NCBI RefSeq assembly: GCF_036962705.1
Contig: NZ_JBALOQ010000011.1
Location: 1-64,000 of the forward strand
Reading direction: 5' to 3'
Source: Ferdinandcohnia sp036962705
GTDB taxonomy: Bacteria > Bacillota > Bacilli > Bacillales > Bacillaceae_L
Length of the DNA stretch: 64,000 nt
Translations under genes and position numbers: made by a program
Shown: piece after piece, positions 14,798 to 23,504 of the stretch
Layout of the letters: every line of letters starts with the position of its first letter
Position numbering within the stretch: position 1 is the first letter of the stretch
Notes under the pieces: model-generated
Databases searched by the model: none
Told to the model about the DNA's origin: nothing
What the model saw: only the letters and a program-made list of their open reading frames with translations

Positions 14798-15607
14798 TTA
14801 TTTTTGCACTTCTTCCACCGTTTGTTCTACTTCTGCACGGGTCATTTTTACCCGCCCCTCTTTCATCGCCTTTAATGTTTTATGGGCCAGGGCAAGCGGC
14901 AGACGGCAGAATAATATAATGCTTCTCTTATTGAGAGACTTCATATACAAATCTGCCTTAGCTAGATTTTCTTCTGCATATTTGAATAGCTCCTCCCGAT
15001 TCCAGCCATCAGGGACAAAGCTAACACCACGTTCATCCAAGTCTTCCTTCTCATTGCGCAAAATATTTACGGCCTGAAGCCCACGCCCATAACCGATAGC
15101 AAGCTCCCGATCTGTTTTTTCTCCGCCATAGAGCTCCCATAGGTCTGAAAGCAAAACTCCAACAAGTCCTGCAACGTAATATGTATAATCGTCCAAATCC
15201 TCACGTGTGTGGATATCCCAATTGGCTTTTGCCCATTTTGCCATACCTAATGCCATTTCATTAGCGGCGTTCATAATAATTTGCAGAGCATCCTTCGGAC
15301 AGGCTTGCAGCCATTCTTCTAAACGAAGTGTAACTTCAGGCATTTGATCCTTTGTCGGTCCCAATATTCGTAAATATTCTTCGTTATCAAATGGTTGCTT
15401 AAATAAATCGCCTACTTGCATTAAGATCGAGTATTTTACATCCTTGTCCAAATTTTCATGGTCTTCAATTTCATCAATTGCCCGAAATACTAAATAAGCG
15501 GATGCAACGGAATCCTTTAATTCCTTCTGCAAAAAAGTAATCGGTATATAAAAAGTACGACTTGTCTCTTTTAAAATTCGAATTGCATCTTTAGGAAACC
15601 CACTCAT
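14798..15607 (-). CDS. squalene/phytoene synthase-like protein
   Basis: 269-residue all-helical trans-prenyltransferase-family protein, expected to condense two prenyl diphosphates head to head. The first Asp-rich motif is DEIED at 45-49. The second, normally NILRD-x2-ED, reads NILRNEKED (181-189), with Asn185 in place of the first Asp, followed by RGVSFVP. The preceding YVAGLVG segment is typical. AGGAGG lies before the ATG at 15607. Product could be a C30 or C40 precursor; no desaturase (crtN/crtP) is nearby. Paired with fni downstream. Confidence 0.82.
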   Translation of the reverse strand: MSGFPKDAIRILKETSRTFYIPITFLQKELKDSVASAYLVFRAIDEIEDHENLDKDVKYSILMQVGDLFKQPFDNEEYLRILGPTKDQMPEVTLRLEEWLQACPKDALQIIMNAANEMALGMAKWAKANWDIHTREDLDDYTYYVAGLVGVLLSDLWELYGGEKTDRELAIGYGRGLQAVNILRNEKEDLDERGVSFVPDGWNREELFKYAEENLAKADLYMKSLNKRSIILFCRLPLALAHKTLKAMKEGRVKMTRAEVEQTVEEVQK

Positions 15608-15816
15608 TGTTCTTACCTCCTATTCAAATCTCTCCATACCCATCGTAACCCAATTACATACATAAATCATACCAAACAACGGATTAACATTAATTACATT
15701 TTTTTAGTTATCTCTACTATTTTATAATTAGTTTGAATTCTATACAAACTTCGTGTTTAAAAAAAGACTGGTAAATATAGTGAGTTTATGGATATGTGTA
15801 TTCTTAAATTGAAAAA

Positions 15817-15843
15817 GCCCATTTGGCATATAACCAAATGGGC
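15817..15843 (-). terminator. terminator of rplM-rpsI
   Basis: Perfect 10-bp stem GCCCATTTGG (15817-15826) and CCAAATGGGC (15834-15843); on the minus strand it is followed by TTTTTC. The stretch from here to 15608 contains only the upstream region of the synthase-like gene. Confidence 0.9.
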
Positions 15844-15865
15844 GTATTCTTTGTATAACAAGGTC

Positions 15866-16258
15866 TTAACGTTTTGAGAACTGAGGTGCACGACGAGCGC
15901 CTTTAAGACCGTATTTTTTACGTTCTTTCATACGTGGGTCACGCGTTAATAGTCCAGCTGATTTTAGAGATGGACGGAATTCAGGATCAGCTTGTAGTAA
16001 CGCACGAGCGATACCATGACGGATAGCTCCAGCTTGACCAGTGTATCCTCCACCACTAACGTTAACAAGAACGTCATAATTTCCTAAAGTTTCAGTAGCA
16101 TTAAGAGGTTGTTTTACAACTTCTCTTAGAGCTTCGAATGGAATATAGTCTGCAATGTCACGACCGTTGATTACAATGCGTCCGTCGCCAGGAACTAAAC
16201 GTACACGTGCAACAGAGCTTTTACGACGACCAGTGCCATAATATTGTACCTGTGCCAT
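15866..16258 (-). CDS. rpsI: ribosomal protein S9
   Basis: 30S protein whose extended C-terminal tail reaches the P-site tRNA. 130 residues, starting MAQVQYYGTGRRKSS and ending in the conserved KKYGLKGARRAPQFSKR, including the terminal KR. Twenty bases after rplM in a two-gene operon. Confidence 0.98.
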   Translation of the reverse strand: MAQVQYYGTGRRKSSVARVRLVPGDGRIVINGRDIADYIPFEALREVVKQPLNATETLGNYDVLVNVSGGGYTGQAGAIRHGIARALLQADPEFRPSLKSAGLLTRDPRMKERKKYGLKGARRAPQFSKR

Positions 16259-16278
16259 ATTAATACCCTCCTTAATAA

Positions 16279-16716
16279 TTAACCGCGAAGTTCGTAAACT
16301 TCAGGTTGTTGTGCTTGATGTGGATGTTCGCTTCCAGCATAAACGTGCAATTTTTTATACATTTGACGACCAAGTGAACCTTTTGGAAGCATTCCTTTAA
16401 TTGCAAGTTCAAGCATTCTTGTTGGATAGTTTGTGCGCATTTCTAATGCAGTTCTTGATTTCAATCCGCCTGGGAATTGGCTGTGACGGTAGTAAATTTT
16501 ATCATGTAATTTATTACCTGTTAATTCGATCTTTTCAGCGTTGATAATAATAACATTATCACCAGTGTCAACATGTGGTGTAAAAGTTGGTTTGTGTTTT
16601 CCACGAAGTAATGTTGCAACTTCAGTTGATAAACGACCTAAAGTTTTGCCTGCAGCATCTACAACATACCATTTGCGCTCTATATTATTAGCATTAGCCA
16701 TAAATGTTGTACGCAT
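16279..16716 (-). CDS. rplM: ribosomal protein L13
   Basis: Early-assembly 50S protein of 145 residues, starting MRTTFMANANNIERKWYVVD. The ATG at 16716 follows TTAGGAGGG and matches the family start; the frame open to 16749 is not used. The operon has its own promoter and a structured leader that in Bacillus is thought to mediate feedback by L13. Confidence 0.97.
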   Translation of the reverse strand: MRTTFMANANNIERKWYVVDAAGKTLGRLSTEVATLLRGKHKPTFTPHVDTGDNVIIINAEKIELTGNKLHDKIYYRHSQFPGGLKSRTALEMRTNYPTRMLELAIKGMLPKGSLGRQMYKKLHVYAGSEHPHQAQQPEVYELRG

Positions 16717-16761
16717 GAGATTCCCTCCTAATTTCATTAACGATTTCATATTTTATTTAAT

Positions 16762-16791
16762 CACGATTAAAGTTCCGGGGCTTTATTCGTG
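16762..16791 (-). ncRNA. L13 leader hairpin
   Basis: In the rplM leader CACGATTAAAG (16762-16772) and CTTTATTCGTG (16781-16791) can pair along nearly their full length around a C/G-rich loop. Position and shape agree with the L13 leader cis-regulatory RNA described upstream of rplM in Bacillus. Confidence 0.65.
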
Positions 16792-16815
16792 GGGTGTAAA
16801 TATCATACCTAAAAT

Positions 16816-16844
16816 ATAATATAACTTTCACGTTGCAATGTCAA
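16816..16844 (-). promoter_or_regulatory. sigma-A promoter of rplM-rpsI
   Basis: On the minus strand TTGACA (16839-16844) and TATTAT (16816-16821), spacing 17. It gives a leader of about 100 bases containing the L13 hairpin. Confidence 0.75.
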
Positions 16845-16890
16845 GGAAATGTTACACCAGGATTAGTTGTTATGGTATTTTTTTTACTTC

Positions 16891-17643
16891 CTATTCCTGC
16901 CATTCCTCATAAAATACCTGCCATAGGTATAAACCTTGGCCTGGAGCAGTCTTTCCTGCTAGTGATCGGTCTTTTCCAGTCAAAATAGATGCCATCATTC
17001 TTGCATCTTTTTGGCCACTTCCAACCTCTAGTAAAGTCCCTACTATTATTCTTACCATATTATACAAAAAACCATTTCCAACAAACGAAAATATGAGTTC
17101 ATCGTCTTGTTTTTCGATGTTTATCTGGTAAATGGTACGAACCTTATCCTGCACTTCTGTCCTTGATGCACAAAAGCTTGTAAAATCATGAGTGCCCACC
17201 AAAAGACCCGCAGCTTCCTTCATCACGTAAAGATTTAGTGGATATGGGTAATGATAGGTTAAATGACGCTTAAAAACACACGACTCTTTACTAACCAACA
17301 ATCGATACCGGTATTCCTTCGCCTTCACATCAAACCGCGCATGAAAATCAGGCTCGACCATTTCAACCGATCGAATTCGAATGTCCTCAGGGAGCAATGA
17401 GTTCAGTGCTTTTCTCCATCCTTCGACAGGTATCGTTAAAGGTGAATCAAAGTGAACAACCTGTCCAAGGGCATGAACAGTTGCATCCGTTCGACCAGAT
17501 GCGACAATTTTTATTTGTTCACCTTTATGCATTTTCTGTAAGGCATTTTCGAATTCCGATTGAACCGTTCGCTTATTCGGTTGTACCTGGTACCCCGAAA
17601 ACTGGGTCCCATCATATGAAATGATGCATTTGTACCGATTCAT
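16891..17643 (-). CDS. truA: tRNA pseudouridine synthase A
   Basis: Converts uridines 38-40 of the tRNA anticodon arm to pseudouridine. 250 residues; the catalytic Asp lies in GRTDATVHALGQ, where the usual GRTDAGVHA has Thr for Gly, an unusual but probably tolerated change. Start at 17643 with GAGGG upstream; the longer frame (to 17730) overlaps ecfT and is rejected. Follows ecfT by 11 bases. Confidence 0.95.
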   Translation of the reverse strand: MNRYKCIISYDGTQFSGYQVQPNKRTVQSEFENALQKMHKGEQIKIVASGRTDATVHALGQVVHFDSPLTIPVEGWRKALNSLLPEDIRIRSVEMVEPDFHARFDVKAKEYRYRLLVSKESCVFKRHLTYHYPYPLNLYVMKEAAGLLVGTHDFTSFCASRTEVQDKVRTIYQINIEKQDDELIFSFVGNGFLYNMVRIIVGTLLEVGSGQKDARMMASILTGKDRSLAGKTAPGQGLYLWQVFYEEWQE

Positions 17644-17654
17644 CTTTTCCCTCA

Positions 17655-18446
17655 TTATCCACGTAATAAAAATAGTACTACTGCTGTTGCAAATAGTAAT
17701 ACAAGCATAAGTGTATCTAGGCCACGCCACTGTAGAAGACGCAACTTGGTTCTGCCTTCTCCACCACGATAGCCTCTTGCTTCCATGGCGATTGCGAGTT
17801 CCTCTGCTCGTTTAAATGAACCAATAAACAAAGGAATCAATAAAGGAACAACCGCCTTCATGCGATCCTTGATTGGGCCACTCGTAAATTCAACGCCCCG
17901 TGCAGCCTGTGCCTTCATAATCTTCTCTGTTTCTTGCATCAATGTCGGGATAAATCGAAGTGAAATCGACATCATGAGTGCAAGTTCATGTGTGGGTAGA
18001 CCGATTTTTTTAAATGGTGCTAATAAACTTTCCATGCCATCGGTAATTTCAATTGGTGTACTTGTTAATGTTAATATTGTAGTCATCATAATTAAAAATA
18101 ATAGCCGTAAAGAGATAAAAACCCCTTGTTTTACGCCACCCTCATATACTTTAAGCCAACCATAATCGACTAAAAGATCTCCTTCTTTTGTTAAAAAGAT
18201 ATGAAGAATGAATGTAAAAAGGATGACCCATAAAATTGGTTTTAATCCAGATAGAATGTATCGAAATGGAACTTTGGTTAAAAAGACAATCGCTAACGTG
18301 TATATTCCCAATAATGCATAGGTAAGAACTGAATTTGCTATAAAGACTATAAACACATAAAAGAAAATTAATAATAGCTTTGCCCTTGGGTCCATTCGAT
18401 GAAGAGGGGAATTACCTGGTATATAGCGACCTATAATAATGTTCAT
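17655..18446 (-). CDS. ecfT: ECF transporter transmembrane subunit EcfT
   Basis: Scaffold of the group II energy-coupling factor, which links the two ATPases to interchangeable vitamin-binding S components encoded elsewhere. 263 residues, about five membrane segments, with the coupling-helix motifs AAR (KAQAARGVEF) and EARGYRGG that contact the ATPases. ATG overlaps the ecfA2 stop by four bases, indicating translational coupling. Confidence 0.95.
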   Translation of the reverse strand: MNIIIGRYIPGNSPLHRMDPRAKLLLIFFYVFIVFIANSVLTYALLGIYTLAIVFLTKVPFRYILSGLKPILWVILFTFILHIFLTKEGDLLVDYGWLKVYEGGVKQGVFISLRLLFLIMMTTILTLTSTPIEITDGMESLLAPFKKIGLPTHELALMMSISLRFIPTLMQETEKIMKAQAARGVEFTSGPIKDRMKAVVPLLIPLFIGSFKRAEELAIAMEARGYRGGEGRTKLRLLQWRGLDTLMLVLLFATAVVLFLLRG

Positions 18447-19318
18447 TGACCGTCCCCCTCACCTTTAAGGGCTTCTCCAACATAACGGACAATTTCATCT
18501 ACTGATAAACTAGCCGTACGTGGGATCTCGATGCCTAATTTATCTTCAAGCAATCCTTTGAGTCTAACAGCTTCAGGAACGTCCAACCCTAAATGCAAAA
18601 CTTGCTCAGGATTTGAGAAAATCTCAACAGGGCTTCCTTGAAATTTAATTGTTCCTTTTTCCATCACAAGGATTTGATCAGCATAACGGGAAGCATCCTC
18701 CATGCTATGGGTTACAAGGACCGTTGTAAGGCCTCGTTCTTTATGAAGGTTATAAAACATCTCCATTATTTCAAAACGACCTCGTGGATCTAGTCCTGCA
18801 GTAGGCTCATCCAAGACCAGTACTTGTGGGTTCATGGCCAGGATTCCCGCAATTGCAACCCGTCTCATTTGACCACCACTTAGATCAAAAGGAGATTTCG
18901 TTAAATATTCCTCAGAAAGACCGACCATTTTGATTGTCTGTTTTGCTCTTTCTTTTGCTTCCTCTAATGGCACACCAAAATTTAAGGGGCCAAAACAAAT
19001 ATCCTTCTCTACCGTTTCCTCAAACAACTGATGCTCAGGGAATTGAAAGACTACCCCGACATTCTTACGAAGAGGCTTAAGGTTTTTTTCCTTTTGCCTT
19101 GAAGTGATTGTACGGTCACCAATCGTGATTGAGCCAGAAGTTGGTTGTAAGAGGCCATTTAAATGTTGTAGAATAGTCGACTTCCCAGAACCTGTATGAC
19201 CAATGATGGCAGTGTATGAACCAGACTTTATTTCTGCATTTACATCATATAAAGCTAGTCTTTCAAAAGGTGAACGAATCTGGTAGCGATGCTCTAGCTT
19301 TTCGATTGTAATGTCCAT
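18443..19318 (-). CDS. ecfA2: ECF transporter ATPase EcfA2
   Basis: Second ATPase of the energy-coupling factor for vitamin and metal uptake, 291 residues. Walker A GHTGSGKST, Q-loop VFQFPEHQLFEETV, signature LSGGQMRR and Walker B VLVLDEPTAGLD are intact. The start lies inside the end of ecfA1 (25-base overlap), as is common in this module. Confidence 0.95.
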   Translation of the reverse strand: MDITIEKLEHRYQIRSPFERLALYDVNAEIKSGSYTAIIGHTGSGKSTILQHLNGLLQPTSGSITIGDRTITSRQKEKNLKPLRKNVGVVFQFPEHQLFEETVEKDICFGPLNFGVPLEEAKERAKQTIKMVGLSEEYLTKSPFDLSGGQMRRVAIAGILAMNPQVLVLDEPTAGLDPRGRFEIMEMFYNLHKERGLTTVLVTHSMEDASRYADQILVMEKGTIKFQGSPVEIFSNPEQVLHLGLDVPEAVRLKGLLEDKLGIEIPRTASLSVDEIVRYVGEALKGEGDGQ

Positions 19319-20133
19319 AACTCATTCACCAAGCTTTCTTCTGTTATATGATTCTTTGAAAGAGGAACGCCAATTGATCGTAGTTTTTTAGATACTTTCA
19401 CAGAAAAAGGTAAATCTAGCCCGATTTCTACAAGCTTATCATCTAAAGCAAATATTACCTCAGGCTTCCCTTCCGCAAATAGTTTTCCCTGATTCATGAC
19501 AATGATTCGGTCAGCCCTTGCTGCCTCCTCTAAATCATGAGTAATTGACATAACCGTAATTTGGCTTTCATTCTTGATTTCCCTTATCGTTTCTAATACC
19601 TCTGTACGCCCAATAGGGTCTAGCATTGAAGTTGCTTCATCTAAGATGATTAATTCTGGCTGTACGGCAAGAACACCTGCAATTGCTACCCTTTGTTTTT
19701 GGCCACCTGAGAGCTGATGTGGCTCATGCTCAAGAAACTCTTGCATCTTGACCATATCAATCACTCTTTCAATTCGAGACACCATCGTTTCGCGAGGGAT
19801 TCCGTTGTTTTCCATTCCAAAGGCAATATCATCTTTTACAGTGGTTCCAACGAATTGGTTATCTGGGTTCTGAAACACCATGCCGATTTTCCTTCGAATA
19901 TCCCAAATAGACTCTTCATTTAGCTGTACCCCTTCAATCGTTACGCTCCCTGTTTGTGGCAACAACAAGCCGTTTAGGATTCGAGCTAATGTGGATTTCC
20001 CAGAGCCATTATGACCAACAATCGCTAACCATTCTCCTTTTTGAACAGAGAATGATAGATTCTCCAAAGCGAATCTTGTGTTTTCTGCATATTTATAGCT
20101 TATCTGATCAACGACCAAAAGGTTTTCACTCAT
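19294..20133 (-). CDS. ecfA1: ECF transporter ATPase EcfA1
   Basis: First ATPase of the energy-coupling factor. 279 residues from the ATG at 20133, which has GAGGG six bases upstream; the ATG at 20139 is too close to that site. Walker A GHNGSGKST, Q-loop VFQNPDNQFVGTTV, signature LSGGQKQR and Walker B LIILDEATSMLD are present. First gene of ecfA1-ecfA2-ecfT-truA. Confidence 0.95.
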   Translation of the reverse strand: MSENLLVVDQISYKYAENTRFALENLSFSVQKGEWLAIVGHNGSGKSTLARILNGLLLPQTGSVTIEGVQLNEESIWDIRRKIGMVFQNPDNQFVGTTVKDDIAFGMENNGIPRETMVSRIERVIDMVKMQEFLEHEPHQLSGGQKQRVAIAGVLAVQPELIILDEATSMLDPIGRTEVLETIREIKNESQITVMSITHDLEEAARADRIIVMNQGKLFAEGKPEVIFALDDKLVEIGLDLPFSVKVSKKLRSIGVPLSKNHITEESLVNELWTLQSKS

Positions 20134-20149
20134 TCTCATCCCTCACTAA

Positions 20150-20178
20150 AATCAAATGCGCCTTGGTGCATTTGCGCC
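20150..20178. repeat. 29-nt dispersed repeat, copy 1
   Basis: Begins AATCAAATGCGCC and ends ATTTGCGCC. The inner part is a near-palindrome (AAATGCGCC facing GGTGCATTT). A second copy with four substitutions lies at 44316-44344 between rpoB and rpoC. Confidence 0.75.
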
Positions 20179-20240
20179 AGTGCTCAATAAAATTATTTCC
20201 ATAGAAATAAAACTTTTCTCTTCTCAACTTACTACCTTCC

Positions 20241-20269
20241 AAACTATTTGTTTCTTCCTTATCTGTCAA
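20241..20269 (-). promoter_or_regulatory. sigma-A promoter candidate of ecfA1-ecfA2-ecfT-truA
   Basis: On the minus strand TTGACA (20264-20269) and TAGTTT (20241-20246), spacing 17. The -35 is perfect and the -10 weak. The interval 20134-20448 between ecfA1 and rplQ holds this promoter, the 29-nt repeat and the rplQ terminator, and no gene. Confidence 0.5.
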
Positions 20270-20395
20270 GGGAATAAGAACGCGTTATTCCAATATTTCT
20301 GGAGAAGTATGATTATATCGTGTGTATTCAATAAGGAGAGTAAAATGCTATTTGTAGATAATTCTATCTTTTTCGAAAAATAATAAATCTAAAAC

Positions 20396-20433
20396 AAAAA
20401 GGGCTTAGACCAGTTTATTAAACTGTCCTGCCC
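20396..20433 (-). terminator. terminator of the S10-spc-alpha operon
   Basis: GGGC...CAGTTTA (20401-20417) pairs imperfectly with TAAACTG...GCCC (20419-20433), followed on the minus strand by TTTTTG. It lies just after the rplQ stop. Confidence 0.75.
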
Positions 20434-20448
20434 CTCTAATGTAAAGAA

Positions 20449-20811
20449 TTAAACTAGTTCAATGATAACCATTGGTGCACCGTCACCACGACGAGGTCCA
20501 AGTTTCATGATACGAGTGTATCCACCTTGGCGCTCTTCATAACGAGTTGCGATGTCACTGAATAATTTTTGTAGCGCATCTTCACCAGTCTCTTCGTTTG
20601 CTACTTCGTTACGGATGTAAGATGCAGCTTGACGACGAGCGTGAAGGTCACCACGCTTACCTAATGTAATCATTTTTTCTACAACTGATTTTAATTCCTT
20701 CGCGCGAGCTTCAGTTGTTTCAATACGCTCGTTGATGATTAAGTCAGTAGTAAGATCACGTAGTAACGCCTTACGTTGCGCGCTTGTACGTCCTAATTTT
20801 TGGTATGACAT
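20449..20811 (-). CDS. rplQ: ribosomal protein L17
   Basis: 50S protein near the exit tunnel, last gene of the alpha operon. 120 residues from the ATG at 20811, preceded by AAAGGAGGG; starts MSYQKLGRTSAQRKALLRDL and ends in the conserved RRGDGAPMVIIELV. The upstream extension in the open frame is not conserved. Confidence 0.98.
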   Translation of the reverse strand: MSYQKLGRTSAQRKALLRDLTTDLIINERIETTEARAKELKSVVEKMITLGKRGDLHARRQAASYIRNEVANEETGEDALQKLFSDIATRYEERQGGYTRIMKLGPRRGDGAPMVIIELV

Positions 20812-20933
20812 GAGGTATTCCCTCCTTTGTTGAATTATTATGAAAGACAAAGCATTAGATAACTAGGCTCTTGTAACAAGTATGACTAGACTTGATGAAA
20901 TAGATGCCTCTAATTCGCATAATTCAAAACGAG

Positions 20934-21878
20934 TCAGTCATCTTTACGTAAGCCTAAACCAAGCTCTTCTAGTTTAGCCTTAACTTCTTCTAAAGATTTA
21001 CGACCAAGGTTACGTACCTTCATCATATCTTCTTCAGTTTTATGAGCAAGCTCTTGAACCGTATTGATTCCTGCTCTCTTTAAGCAGTTATATGAACGAA
21101 CTGAGAGATCCAACTCTTCAATTGTCATTTCGAGGACTTTCTCTTTTTGATCCTCTTCTTTTTCAACCATAATTTCTGCATTTTGAGCTTCATCCGTTAA
21201 TCCTACAAAAATATTTAAATGTTCTGTTAGGATTTTAGCACCTAGTGCAATCGCTTCTTTCGGACCAGTGCTGCCGTCAGTCCAAACATCAAAAGTCAGT
21301 TTGTCAAAGTTCGCGACCTGTCCAACACGTGTCTTTTCCACTTGGTAATTAACACGTGCAACCGGAGTATAGATTGAATCAATCGGGATTACACCGATTG
21401 GTCGATCTTCACGCTTGTTTGCATCAGCTTGAGTATATCCTCGTCCACGCTTCGCAGTAAATCTCACACGAAAATGTGCATCCTTAGCAAGAGTTGCAAT
21501 GTGTAGATCTGGGTTTAAGATTTCAACATCACTGTCATGTGTGATATCAGAAGCTTTTACCGGACCTTCACCTTGAACATCAATCTCAAGGGTCTTCTCT
21601 TCATCAGAGTAGATTTTAAGAGCTAATTTCTTCACATTTAAGATAATAGATGTTACATCTTCGACGACGCCTTCGATTGTTGAAAATTCATGCAGTACCC
21701 CATCTATTTGGATAGACGTTACAGCGGCACCAGGAAGAGAAGATAATAGGATACGACGTAAGGAGTTACCCAAAGTTGTTCCATATCCACGCTCAAGTGG
21801 CTCGACGACGAATTTACCGTATTTGGCATCTTCGCTGATTTCAACCGTTTCGATTTTTGGTTTTTCAATTTCGATCAT
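20934..21878 (-). CDS. rpoA: RNA polymerase subunit alpha
   Basis: 314-residue subunit that nucleates polymerase assembly. The N-terminal dimerisation domain includes ERGYGTTLGNSLRRILLSS. The C-terminal domain (about 245-310), including LKRAGINTVQEL and RNLGRKSLEEVK, contacts UP elements and activators. TGAAGGAGGG ribosome site. Preceded by a 292-base gap. Confidence 0.98.
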   Translation of the reverse strand: MIEIEKPKIETVEISEDAKYGKFVVEPLERGYGTTLGNSLRRILLSSLPGAAVTSIQIDGVLHEFSTIEGVVEDVTSIILNVKKLALKIYSDEEKTLEIDVQGEGPVKASDITHDSDVEILNPDLHIATLAKDAHFRVRFTAKRGRGYTQADANKREDRPIGVIPIDSIYTPVARVNYQVEKTRVGQVANFDKLTFDVWTDGSTGPKEAIALGAKILTEHLNIFVGLTDEAQNAEIMVEKEEDQKEKVLEMTIEELDLSVRSYNCLKRAGINTVQELAHKTEEDMMKVRNLGRKSLEEVKAKLEELGLGLRKDD

Positions 21879-21908
21879 TTATAAACCCTCCTTCAAAACG
21901 TCGAAACC

Positions 21909-21941
21909 TCGGCTAGACTATGATCAAAGATGTCTAACCGA
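21909..21941 (-). other. hairpin in the rpoA leader
   Basis: TCGGCTAGAC (21909-21918) can pair with GTCTAACCGA (21932-21941), with one mismatch, about 30 bases before rpoA. There is no T-run, so it is not a terminator. The 21879-22170 gap otherwise shows no gene and no convincing promoter. It may affect rpoA translation. Confidence 0.4.
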
Positions 21942-22170
21942 AATTCCCAATAGTTAAGTTCCCTATCTGTGCACAACAACAACTCGATTCATTCTGTAAA
22001 GAACTTATAAACAAAACATGGCGATTCGTGAATAAACCTCACTCACGCCTTTGTTACACTTATAAGAGTAAAAAAGTTTATCAAAACCCATTAATCCATT
22101 ATAGCCATGGATAAAAAGTCTTATACAGAAAAAATTCAAATACGTCTTATCGTATTAATTTGCTCTAATG

Positions 22171-22560
22171 TTACACACGACGACGTTTTGGTGGACGACA
22201 TCCGTTATGTGGTACTGGAGTAACATCTTTAATAGCTGTAACTTCAAGACCAGCAGCTTGAAGAGCACGAATTGCAGCTTCACGTCCTGCACCAGGGCCT
22301 TTTACAGTTACTTCAAGAGTTCTCATACCATGTTCCATTGAAACTTTAGCAGCTGTTTCAGCAGCCATTTGTGCAGCGAATGGAGTAGATTTACGTGAAC
22401 CTTTGAAACCAAGTGCACCAGCACTTGACCAAGAGATTGCATTTCCGTGTGCATCTGTAATTGTTACGATCGTGTTGTTGAATGTTGAACGGATGTGTGC
22501 AACACCAGATTCAATATTCTTTTTTACACGACGTTTACGAGTATTCGTTTTACGTGCCAT
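22171..22560 (-). CDS. rpsK: ribosomal protein S11
   Basis: 30S platform protein lining the mRNA path with S7 and S18. 129 residues with the conserved HIRSTFNNTIVTITD and C-terminal KDVTPVPHNGCRPPKRRRV. Confidence 0.98.
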   Translation of the reverse strand: MARKTNTRKRRVKKNIESGVAHIRSTFNNTIVTITDAHGNAISWSSAGALGFKGSRKSTPFAAQMAAETAAKVSMEHGMRTLEVTVKGPGAGREAAIRALQAAGLEVTAIKDVTPVPHNGCRPPKRRRV

Positions 22561-22579
22561 TTATCCATTACCTCCCTTA

Positions 22580-22945
22580 CTATTTCTTCTTGTTTGCTAC
22601 AGTACGACGAGGTCCTTTACGTGTACGAGCATTGTTTTTAGTGTTTTGACCTCTTACAGGTAATCCACGACGATGACGTAGACCACGGTAAGAACCGATT
22701 TCGATTAGACGTTTGATGTTAAGTGAAACTTCACGACGAAGGTCACCTTCTACTTTGTAACGGTCAACGATTTCACGAATCTTGTTTAATTCGTCTTCTG
22801 TAAGATCACGAACTCGTGTATCTTCAGAAACACCAGCTTCTGCTAGGACTTTCTGTGCAGTTGGACGTCCGATTCCAAAAATATATGTTAAAGATATAAC
22901 CACACGTTTTTCACGTGGAATATCAACACCAGCAATACGTGCCAT
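22580..22945 (-). CDS. rpsM: ribosomal protein S13
   Basis: Head protein of the 30S subunit that forms bridges to the 50S. 121 residues, starting MARIAGVDIPREKRVVISLTY, with the helix-hairpin-helix near IFGIGRPTAQKVL and a basic C terminus. Confidence 0.98.
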   Translation of the reverse strand: MARIAGVDIPREKRVVISLTYIFGIGRPTAQKVLAEAGVSEDTRVRDLTEDELNKIREIVDRYKVEGDLRREVSLNIKRLIEIGSYRGLRHRRGLPVRGQNTKNNARTRKGPRRTVANKKK

Positions 22946-22968
22946 TTAGACGTACACCTCCTTATTTA

Positions 22969-23085
<117 letters not shown>

Positions 23086-23114
23086 TCAAACCTCCTTGAT
23101 AGTTCGGAGCGCAT

Positions 23115-23333
23115 TTATTTAAAACGGTACGTAATTCTACCGCGAGTCAAGTCATAAGGTGATAATTCAACCGTAACCTTGTCTCCAGGTAAAATACGAA
23201 TAAAGTGCATGCGAATTTTACCAGAAACATGGGCCAAAACAGTATGACCATTCTCTAATTCAACTTTAAACATTGCATTAGGTAATGTTTCTGCAACAGT
23301 ACCTTCAACTTCAATTACATCGTCTTTCGCCAT
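23115..23333 (-). CDS. infA: translation initiation factor IF-1
   Basis: 72-residue S1/OB-fold factor that occupies the A site during initiation. Starts MAKDDVIEVEGTVAETLPNA and ends GRITYRFK. Sits between map and rpmJ; the small KOW-type gene ybzG found here in B. subtilis is absent. Confidence 0.98.
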   Translation of the reverse strand: MAKDDVIEVEGTVAETLPNAMFKVELENGHTVLAHVSGKIRMHFIRILPGDKVTVELSPYDLTRGRITYRFK

Positions 23334-23504
23334 TGGAATGTTCTCCCTTCTTCAAATCAGTAACTTGCTCATTGACAAACTTCGGTACACTCATGACTTC
23401 CTTTACGTTTGCCATCGACCAGTTTTCTTAATACTGCTCTGAACTTCCGGAGATACGTAATCAAAAATTAGATGAATGTTATTCTCATGAATAGGGTTTG
23501 TGCC

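Noticed and set aside
20156..20383. 75-codon plus-strand frame between ecfA1 and rplQ
   Set aside because: Overlaps the 29-nt repeat and a promoter candidate; no ribosome site or family match.
23334..23504. Short frame ITYLRKFRAVLRKLVDGKRK before infA as a degraded ybzG
   Set aside because: Starts only at a weak TTG, has no ribosome site and does not resemble the KOW motif.
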